Made by a program: the position numbers and the translations under genes. The notes beneath the pieces are model-generated. The model was not told the DNA's origin and searched no databases. It saw nothing but the letters and a program-made list of their open reading frames with translations. DNA of 10,861 nt from contig CALMPX010000194.1 in NCBI GenBank assembly GCA_937871355.1, positions 1 through 10,861 on the forward strand, written 5' to 3'. Every line of letters begins with the position of its first letter. Position 1 is the stretch's first letter. This document shows, in pieces, positions 6,031 to 10,861 of this stretch. This DNA is from an uncultured Bdellovibrio sp. (GTDB taxonomy: Bacteria; Bdellovibrionota; Bdellovibrionia; Bdellovibrionales; Bdellovibrionaceae).

Positions 6031-6540
6031 ATGAAAAACATTTTAAAAAAAATAATATGTATCACATTATCTCAACTTCTTATTTTACAATCAACAGCAT
6101 TTGGCCAAAGTGCAAATTCGTTTTTTGAAGTTAAAGAACCACCGCGAGCCGCTGAATATATTTTTCGTTCAGCCCCCAAAGAAACATTGATCGGTGTACA
6201 ACTGTTAGGGGCCGTTAAGAACCCCGGAGTTTATTATATTCCTCCCACAACCGACCTGCTAAAATTATTATCTTTAGCGGGCGGTGAAGCAGATGCCGAT
6301 TTGTCGGAAATCATTGTCAGGAAGGTCGATCCGACCCAAGCTGGTGTGTACGAGCTGGATATGAAACGCTTGATGAAAACCACCGGTGGAAAACAATTTA
6401 AGCTGACTCAAGATGACTTTATTTATGTTCCTAAAAAAGAGCCGTGGATTTCAAATGATGTGTCGCGAACGGTTTCAATTTTATCGTTATTAGCGACAAT
6501 TGTTTTGACCGGTGTACTTATTGATAAGAATTCAAACTAA
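6031..6540 (+). CDS. Secreted single-SLBB-domain protein with C-terminal membrane anchor
   Basis: The protein has 169 residues. A signal peptide (about 1-25, cleavage near AFG|QS) is followed by a linker and an SLBB beta-grasp domain (55-134): VQLLGAVKNPGVYYIPPTTDLLKLLSLAGG, then LTQDDFIYVPKK. Residues 147-164 form a C-terminal hydrophobic helix, leaving a short tail. SLBB domains occur in Wza-type polysaccharide export proteins and bind glycans or partner rings. Here the N-terminal Poly_export domain and the lipobox are missing, so it cannot be a complete Wza-like channel. It is probably a periplasmic accessory protein anchored to a membrane. The O-antigen-ligase-like gene starts 13 nt after its stop, which supports a role in surface polysaccharide. 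Confidence 0.75.
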   Translation: MKNILKKIICITLSQLLILQSTAFGQSANSFFEVKEPPRAAEYIFRSAPKETLIGVQLLGAVKNPGVYYIPPTTDLLKLLSLAGGEADADLSEIIVRKVDPTQAGVYELDMKRLMKTTGGKQFKLTQDDFIYVPKKEPWISNDVSRTVSILSLLATIVLTGVLIDKNSN

Positions 6541-6553
6541 TTAAAAAGTTGTA

Positions 6554-7819
6554 ATGTATTTTTTAATTGCCCTTATATTTATATCAAAAATATCGTTACA
6601 ATTTGTTCCGGGCATTCCCTATGAAGTTCCGAACATAATATTTCAGTACGGCCTGCATCCTTACGTAAATATAATATTATGTCTCATGTTTGGTGGCACT
6701 TTGATAGCCAAGCGTCTTTTAAAACTTCGAACTGAATCCGGTCAGCAGTTAAAATTTTACTCTTTTTATATTTTTATTTTTGGTATTTATTTATTCACCA
6801 TCACGGGGCTGCAAATTATTTTTCTTGATTCGGGTGAAAGTGTCTTTATGCAGGCTGCCGCAGCGGGTATGTCGATTTTTATGATTTATTTATTTGGCAA
6901 GTATTTACCAACGCAGTTATCGCCACGTGGATTCATTATCATGGTGCAAAAGTACTGCGTGTTTTTGTGTTGGATTTCTTTAGCTTTGCTATTTGTCAGC
7001 TCTCGCACGAGTTTCATGGGTGGTCGATTCATCGGTGTCTTTAAACATATTCCTCATATGGTGAGTGTTTCGACTTTGGCTTTTGTGTTCAGTCTATATA
7101 ATTTATTTTGTATCGACGAGACGCGGATTAAAAGAATTTATCTTTACGCCAATATGCTTTGTGCCGCTGGGCTTTTGGTCTTAACGGGAACACGCTCGGC
7201 TTTAGCGGCGGTTGTCGTTGCCACGATATTGGCATTTATTTTATTTAGATCTAAAACGGTCAAAGCCAGGCTCACCAAAGTCTTTATTATCACTTTTGTT
7301 TTATCAGCTGGAATATTCTTTGGCGGAGATGTCGCTGATTATGCTATTCAAGTGTCGCGTGGAGAAAAATCCGTGGGTTTACGAGCCGCCCAGGACGGCG
7401 TCAGTTCTCGTTGGGATGAAGTCTTGCGTGGTTACAGTACATTTCAAGAGCAACCATGGCTAGGTTATGGGATTTTAAATAAATTCGGACAAACCGATGA
7501 CGGGAGCGTGGGCTCTTACAATGCTAATAAAGATCCACATAATATTATTATTTCAGCCGGCGTTGTCGGAGGGTGGGGATTTATCGTTATTATTTCATTG
7601 GGATTCATTTCATTGTTTATTTTGACCTTAAAAAGACTCAGATCTGAAAATGAAGCGATTCAGCTGTTAGCTATTTATATGATCACGCAGTTGCCCATTA
7701 TTTTTATTTATCACGTGCATATTTCCATGGGTGGTATAGCTGATCGAATCTATTGGCTAGTTATCGGATACCTTGCTATAAGTAAGTTCTACGAAACGGA
7801 AAAACAAACTAACCGATAA
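6554..7819 (+). CDS. O-antigen ligase / Wzy_C-family polysaccharide polymerase
   Basis: This 421-residue integral membrane protein has about 10-12 hydrophobic segments. Wzy_C-type landmarks are in order: GRFIGVFKHIPH (157-168), TGTRSALAA (211-219) ending a helix, then a large loop with SRWDEVLRGYSTFQEQPWLGYGI (285-307), and DPHNIIISAGVVGGWG (327-342), whose His is typical of the ligase loop. The family joins O-antigen to lipid A-core (WaaL), polymerises repeat units (Wzy), or glycosylates proteins (PglL), and these cannot be separated from sequence alone. It would act on the periplasmic side of the inner membrane with undecaprenyl-linked glycan. No glycosyltransferases or flippase are nearby. 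The SD is weak, so coupling to the SLBB gene is likely. Confidence 0.8.
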   Translation: MYFLIALIFISKISLQFVPGIPYEVPNIIFQYGLHPYVNIILCLMFGGTLIAKRLLKLRTESGQQLKFYSFYIFIFGIYLFTITGLQIIFLDSGESVFMQAAAAGMSIFMIYLFGKYLPTQLSPRGFIIMVQKYCVFLCWISLALLFVSSRTSFMGGRFIGVFKHIPHMVSVSTLAFVFSLYNLFCIDETRIKRIYLYANMLCAAGLLVLTGTRSALAAVVVATILAFILFRSKTVKARLTKVFIITFVLSAGIFFGGDVADYAIQVSRGEKSVGLRAAQDGVSSRWDEVLRGYSTFQEQPWLGYGILNKFGQTDDGSVGSYNANKDPHNIIISAGVVGGWGFIVIISLGFISLFILTLKRLRSENEAIQLLAIYMITQLPIIFIYHVHISMGGIADRIYWLVIGYLAISKFYETEKQTNR

Positions 7820-7831
7820 AATGAGAAGGTT

Positions 7832-8956
7832 ATGTTCAGACATCTTTTTATATCTATTATATTCGGTGCTTTAATTGGCGCGTCGACCGCCTTGTACGGT
7901 TATGGATTAGAAAAAATTCAAGAATTTCATCAAACCACAACTTTAATGTACCCATTATTTTTGATTGTTGTTTTTGTTTTTATTTATTTAATTAAACGAC
8001 AAACTCTTTATTTTCCCACACAAGTTTCTGAAGTGATTTCCAGCAGTGAATTAGAACAGCGTCACTGGAGTCCTTTTTCGTACATTTGGAATATTTTCGG
8101 ATCGTGGTTCAGTCATCTGGCCGGAGCCTCGCTAGGCCGAGAAGGAACTGTGCTGGTTTTAGCCAGTAGTCTGGCGCAAATAGGCAAACTGAATTGGAAT
8201 TACTATAAGTCCATTGTGATTTCAGCAGCCTTTGCTGGTGTGGTCGGACAACCTTTTATCGCTTTAATTATAATTATAGAAATGTTTAGTACGAGCGCAC
8301 AGCAAAAAGTATTCTCCTTCGTTATGGCTTGGGTTGGTTTTTTGGTGATGCAAAGTTTGGGCATTCATCCACTTTTTTCGATGATCCAAGTCGATTTATC
8401 GGCAGGATTTACCGATAAGTTTTTGGTCGCTTTTTTGATCGGACTTTTTTTAGGTTTCATGGCTAACGCATTTAAATATGGTTACGGTTACTTATCCGTG
8501 TTTTTTAAAAAAAATAAAATGGCTTCAGTCATGGTCGTATTACTTTTAAGTTGGATTTTTATTCAGCCTGAAATGAAGTCACTGCAGAGTCTTAGTTTAG
8601 ACAGCTTTTCAGAAATCCAAAATGGGAAAGCGAACATGCAGTTTGTTTTGTTAAAAAGTATATTCACTCTGCTTTTCGTGAGTCTGGGCTTTATCGGCGG
8701 AGATTTCGTCCCCTCTATTGCTATTGGTTCCGGATTTGGAGTCTTGGTCGCCAATTATTTTCAAGTTAATTATACTTTTGGTTTGGCGATGGGTTTAATG
8801 GCCTTTTTTACTGGGCTTACGCGATTAAAGTGGACCAGTTTAGGGCTGCTTTTTCTTTTAGCGGGTTTTAAAGTTATGCTTTGGGGTTATCTATGTTTAT
8901 CTATAACTCGTCAAATGAGTGGTCTCCAAAGTTTATACAAAAAGGATATTTCATGA
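7832..8956 (+). CDS. CLC-family anion transporter, motifs resembling the fluoride (CLC-F) branch
   Basis: The protein has 374 residues and many membrane helices. SHLAGASLGREGT (94-106) contains the gating Glu104. GQPFIALIIIIEMF (139-152) aligns with helix H of CLC-ec1: Glu150 matches E202, but Met151 replaces the internal proton glutamate E203. GFIGGDFVPSIAIGSGFG (about 286-303) is the GxFxP-region motif. GREGT in place of GREGP, loss of the internal Glu, a GF-x-GG-D/E-x-x-P motif and no GSGIP filter sequence all recall CLC-F fluoride/proton antiporters, as I remember that family. The protein is somewhat short for any CLC. The ATG has AGAAGG only 2 nt away. No fluoride riboswitch fits in the 12-nt gap upstream. 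Transported ion: inference. Confidence 0.8.
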   Translation: MFRHLFISIIFGALIGASTALYGYGLEKIQEFHQTTTLMYPLFLIVVFVFIYLIKRQTLYFPTQVSEVISSSELEQRHWSPFSYIWNIFGSWFSHLAGASLGREGTVLVLASSLAQIGKLNWNYYKSIVISAAFAGVVGQPFIALIIIIEMFSTSAQQKVFSFVMAWVGFLVMQSLGIHPLFSMIQVDLSAGFTDKFLVAFLIGLFLGFMANAFKYGYGYLSVFFKKNKMASVMVVLLLSWIFIQPEMKSLQSLSLDSFSEIQNGKANMQFVLLKSIFTLLFVSLGFIGGDFVPSIAIGSGFGVLVANYFQVNYTFGLAMGLMAFFTGLTRLKWTSLGLLFLLAGFKVMLWGYLCLSITRQMSGLQSLYKKDIS

Positions 8957-9438
8957 TCGCGAATTTGATTCGACACTACTCCAAAAATATAACCCCAGGA
9001 TTTTTCAAAATCATGATGAATTTGTATCCTCCGTTATTTGGAGCTGGAGTTTCATTGACTGAGGTCAATCAAGATTACACCCAGATTTCAGTGCGCATGA
9101 AATTTACCTGGTACAATCGAAATTATGTGGGCACTCAGTTCGGAGGATCTCTGTATTCGATGACTGATCCTTTTTATATGCTGATGTTTATGAATAATTT
9201 AGGTTCAGAATATATCGTATGGGATAAGGCAGCTCATATTGAATTTAAAAAACCTGGAAAAAGCACGGTGTACGCGGACTTTGTTATCACGCCAGAATTG
9301 ATTCAAACAGTTCGTGAAAAAACAGCCGACGGCGAAAAATACGTCTTTGATTTACCCGTTGAAGTTTATGATGAAGCCAAAGAAGTTGTCGCTCAAATTA
9401 CTAAAACAATTTACGTTAAAAAAAAATCTCATCAGTGA
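8953..9438 (+). CDS. DUF4442 hotdog-fold protein (putative acyl-CoA thioesterase-like)
   Basis: I chose ATG 8953 because it overlaps the CLC stop as ATGA and has an AAGGA SD with 7-nt spacing. A longer frame from TTG 8881 would lie mostly inside the CLC gene without support. The 161-residue product matches the DUF4442 pattern: an N-terminal helix region, then TWYNRNYVGTQFGGSLYSMTDP (52-73), the central hotdog helix with its Gly-Gly, and WDKAAHIEFKKPGKSTVYADF strands. Relatives hydrolyse or bind acyl-thioesters, but the substrate here is unknown. It is the last gene of the operon and is followed by a strong terminator. Confidence 0.82.
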   Translation: MIANLIRHYSKNITPGFFKIMMNLYPPLFGAGVSLTEVNQDYTQISVRMKFTWYNRNYVGTQFGGSLYSMTDPFYMLMFMNNLGSEYIVWDKAAHIEFKKPGKSTVYADFVITPELIQTVREKTADGEKYVFDLPVEVYDEAKEVVAQITKTIYVKKKSHQ

Positions 9439-9451
9439 TGATATAATGTAT

Positions 9452-9481
9452 AAAAAGCCAAGACCTTAGTCTTGGCTTTTT
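9452..9481. terminator. Bidirectional intrinsic terminator
   Basis: A perfect 13-bp stem (9452-9464 with 9469-9481) has a 4-nt loop (9465-9468) and GCCAAGAC as its core. A-runs and T-runs flank it, so it works in both directions. It lies between the convergent DUF4442 and DoxX genes and ends both transcripts. Confidence 0.93.
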
Positions 9482-9489
9482 ATTTGTGA

Positions 9490-9861
9490 TTAGTTAAATA
9501 AAGGCTTGTAGACGGCTTTGTGTGTGCTGGCTAAGTAAACATGTAAAAGAACGATAATGATAGGTAGAACAAGGCCTGCAGGAGCTAATACAGCGTGGAA
9601 TAATACAATGTTCACAGTAATCGGCGCCAATAATAATAACGCTAAGGGGACAAATTTATTTGATAATAATAAAAGCCCAACTAAAACTTCTATTCCTTTA
9701 ATTAACGGGAACATGTATCCGGTAGCGGCTAAGGCGCCAGCAAAAGCTCCGGCTGCTTCTGGCATTGGTGGGGCAGGTAAGAAATTTAAAAATCCATTTA
9801 ATCCGAATACGAAAAAAATTAAACCTAATAAGAGACGTGCGATCATTGGAAGTTTAGACAT
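9490..9861 (-). CDS. DoxX-family integral membrane protein
   Basis: The protein has 123 residues with four hydrophobic segments. The N-terminus MSKLPMIARLLLGLIFFVFGLNGF is the typical DoxX start, in which an Arg in the first helix precedes the GLIF..FGLNGF stretch. PLIKGIEVLVGLLLL and VPLALLLLAPITVNIVLFH are also DoxX-like. Family members are linked to quinone or thiosulfate oxidation and to oxidative-stress membrane complexes, but the activity of this one is unknown. The start is well supported by AAGGAG, 5 nt before the ATG. No convincing sigma-70 promoter is visible for it. A perfect 6+6 bp inverted repeat lies about 30 nt upstream and may be an operator. Confidence 0.82.
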   Translation of the reverse strand: MSKLPMIARLLLGLIFFVFGLNGFLNFLPAPPMPEAAGAFAGALAATGYMFPLIKGIEVLVGLLLLSNKFVPLALLLLAPITVNIVLFHAVLAPAGLVLPIIIVLLHVYLASTHKAVYKPLFN

Positions 9862-9890
9862 GAGGACTCCTTTTGTTTATAACTTAACGT

Positions 9891-9906
9891 GTTTCATTAT
9901 TGAAAC
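9891..9906. promoter_or_regulatory. Inverted repeat GTTTCA-N4-TGAAAC, possible operator
   Basis: Two perfect 6-bp half-sites are separated by TTAT in the spacer between the divergent DoxX and DUF1304 genes. The right half overlaps the -35 box of the plus-strand promoter at 9900-9905, so a bound regulator could block that promoter. The factor is unknown. Confidence 0.4.
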
Positions 9907-9928
9907 CTTATATTAATTATTGTGTAAT
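9900..9928 (+). promoter_or_regulatory. Sigma-70-like promoter for the DUF1304 - helicase unit
   Basis: TTGAAA (9900-9905), a 17-nt spacer and TGTAAT (9923-9928) form a good match. The predicted start near 9935 leaves a leader of about 85 nt before the DUF1304 gene. That leader contains a perfect ACAAATTTGT palindrome (9944-9953) and a 13-codon ORF. Confidence 0.5.
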
Positions 9929-9971
9929 GAGATCAGAAAAACAACAAATTTGTAACAAAAAAGGTGACAAT

Positions 9972-10013
9972 ATGTTTTTAATTCCAATAATTACGAAGCA
10001 AAAGATAAAGTGA
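9972..10013 (+). CDS. Putative 13-codon leader ORF
   Basis: ATG 9972 is preceded by AAGG at 7-nt spacing and encodes MFLIPIITKQKIK, ending with TGA at 10011-10013. That stop is one base before the first candidate start of the DUF1304 gene and seven bases before the second. The SD before the leader is better than the one before the main gene, so translational coupling is plausible. It could also be a chance short frame. Confidence 0.3.
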   Translation: MFLIPIITKQKIK

Positions 10014-10020
10014 GATGATT

Positions 10021-10434
10021 ATGAAAATTGAATGGGTAAGTTATTTTTTCTTTTTTATGGCAGCATTAATTCATATCTATATCTTTATATTGGAAACTTT
10101 TTTATTTCAAAGGGCTGACGGGTACAAAGCCTTTAGAATGAAAAAAGAAGATCACGAAGCCGCTAAACCATGGGCTTTGAATCAAGGCGTGTACAATTTA
10201 TTTTTAGCTGTAGGTATGTTGATAGGTTTATATTACGTCAATCAGCTCGAAATTAAAGTCGCAGGCGTTATGGTCAGTTTTTCTGGCTTTTGTATGATCG
10301 CAGCTGGATTAGTTTTATTTGCTACAAATAAAAAAATGAGAAAAGGGGCCTATATTCAAATGATCCCACCACTTCTGGGATTTTTCTTTTTAGTCTTTCA
10401 TGTTATGGAAAAGATTAAAGCGGCAGGACACTAA
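10021..10434 (+). CDS. DUF1304 family membrane protein
   Basis: Two starts are possible, ATG 10015 and ATG 10021. I prefer 10021 (137 residues) because a GTGAG element lies at a suitable distance only for that one, though it is weak. The sequence fits DUF1304: a first helix with AALIHIYIFILETFLF, a loop with the invariant-looking ALNQGVYNLFLAVG, and two more helices, giving about four membrane segments. The family is a small inner-membrane protein group of unknown function. The DEAD-box helicase gene begins directly at its stop codon, so both are probably on one mRNA from the promoter at 9900-9928. Confidence 0.82.
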   Translation: MKIEWVSYFFFFMAALIHIYIFILETFLFQRADGYKAFRMKKEDHEAAKPWALNQGVYNLFLAVGMLIGLYYVNQLEIKVAGVMVSFSGFCMIAAGLVLFATNKKMRKGAYIQMIPPLLGFFFLVFHVMEKIKAAGH

Positions 10435-10861
10435 TTGGATAAAACGAAGCCAAATAATTTCCAAATCCTGAATTTATCTCAAGAAATTATGCAGGTCATT
10501 TCAGAATCAGGTTTCACTGAAATGACCTCTATTCAAAGCGAATGTATTCCGCTCGTGCTTGAAGGCCGTGATCTGGTCGCGCAATCAAAAACCGGCAGTG
10601 GAAAAACGGCTGCTTTTGTGATTCCTCTTTTGCAAAAAATAGATTTAACTAAAAATAATCCACAAGCATTGATTTTGTGTCCGACTCGTGAATTGTGCGA
10701 TCAAGTTTTTAAACAAACTTCCAAGTTTTCAAAATACAATCGTCATTTAAAAGTAACTCAGCTGATCGGCGGGCGTCCCCTGGAAGAGCAAGAGCGGGCC
10801 TTAGCTTATGGTGTGCACGTGATGGTCGGCACACCAGGACGCGTGCTGGAACATTTAAAAA
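10435..10861 (+). CDS. DEAD-box RNA helicase, DbpA-like (3' end outside window)
   Basis: The frame opens with TTG at 10435, directly after the in-frame TAA of the DUF1304 gene, with an AGGA SD 6 nt upstream. The first ATG is codon 19 and would remove the Q-motif aromatic Phe9, so TTG is favoured. The visible 142 residues carry the Q motif (Phe9, GFTEMTSIQ 26-34), motif I SKTGSGKT (51-58), PTREL (83-87), GG (112-113) and TPGR (133-136). Wording such as QALILCPTRELCDQV is close to DbpA, which acts in 50S ribosome assembly. The C-terminal part that would confirm DbpA lies outside the window. A perfect inverted repeat lies in codons 20-32. Confidence 0.88.
   Translation, partial: MDKTKPNNFQILNLSQEIMQVISESGFTEMTSIQSECIPLVLEGRDLVAQSKTGSGKTAAFVIPLLQKIDLTKNNPQALILCPTRELCDQVFKQTSKFSKYNRHLKVTQLIGGRPLEEQERALAYGVHVMVGTPGRVLEHLK
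10493..10528 (+). repeat. Perfect 12-bp inverted repeat within the helicase 5' coding region
   Basis: AGGTCATTTCAG (10493-10504) pairs exactly with CTGAAATGACCT (10517-10528) across a 12-nt loop. In the mRNA this would be a stable hairpin beginning about 58 nt after the start codon. There is no T-run, so it is not an intrinsic terminator. Confidence 0.75.

Noticed and set aside
7820..7831. Fluoride riboswitch before the CLC gene
   Set aside because: Only 12 nt separate the genes and these hold the SD. I also saw no aptamer-like sequence in the spacer before 6031.
8881..8952. TTG-initiated extension of the DUF4442 gene into the CLC gene
   Set aside because: The ATG at 8953 has a good SD and the typical ATGA overlap. 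The extension is the shadow of CLC coding sequence.
9557..9916. Plus-strand 119-codon open frame opposite the DoxX gene
   Set aside because: It is antisense to a clear membrane-protein gene, rich in Asn, Lys and Pro as complements of hydrophobic codons, and has no SD or family resemblance.
10363..10391. Stem ATCCCA/TGGGAT followed by a T-rich run, resembling a terminator
   Set aside because: The stem is only 6 bp and lies inside the DUF1304 coding region, with the co-directional helicase gene right behind. It could attenuate slightly but is too weak to call.

Overview
The window is an AT-rich, densely packed bacterial chromosome segment. Translational overlaps are frequent, several likely starts are TTG, and Shine-Dalgarno (SD) strength varies. 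The gene content suggests a Gram-negative didermic bacterium with Tad-type pili, an Ala/Lys-rich histone-H1-like protein, and surface polysaccharide functions. This fits low-GC relatives of the predatory Bdellovibrionota, but that assignment is inference from gene flavour: no rRNA or other marker is present.

Positions 1-2159 (minus strand) hold one end of a Tad/Flp (type IVb) pilus operon. In transcription order it encodes a Flp major pilin, a TadE-like pseudopilin, a longer TadG-like pseudopilin with a divergent cleavage motif, a 58-residue minor pseudopilin that overlaps both neighbours and is easily missed (698-874), a CpaB/RcpC-like anchored protein, and the start of a secreted protein that runs off the left edge. 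Five of the six genes overlap, so they are probably translationally coupled. Upstream, at 2276-2767, is the H1-like gene. It ends in a strong intrinsic terminator only about 35 nt before the pilin start codon.

Positions 2768-2907 are a compact divergent promoter region whose two candidate -35 boxes lie back to back. To the right, folD (one-carbon metabolism) and an RlmI/RlmK-type RNA m5C methyltransferase form a plus-strand pair. The methyltransferase tail overlaps by 20 bp the tail of a convergent gene for a long cytoplasmic coiled-coil protein (5082-5900).

Positions 6031-9438 form a second plus-strand operon: a secreted single-SLBB-domain protein with a C-terminal membrane anchor, an O-antigen ligase/polymerase (Wzy_C) membrane protein, a CLC transporter whose motifs look like the fluoride (CLC-F) branch, and a DUF4442 hotdog-fold protein that overlaps the CLC gene by ATGA. 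A 13-bp-stem terminator (9452-9481) ends this operon and also the convergent DoxX-family gene.

Positions 9862-10014 divide the DoxX gene from a plus-strand DUF1304 membrane protein followed at once by a DbpA-like DEAD-box helicase that runs off the right edge. This spacer carries a good sigma-70-like promoter, a 6+6 bp inverted repeat over its -35 box, and a 13-codon leader ORF abutting the DUF1304 start. Just inside the helicase gene is a perfect 12-bp inverted repeat that would fold into a strong mRNA hairpin.

No tRNA, rRNA, CRISPR array, insertion sequence or phage gene was seen.
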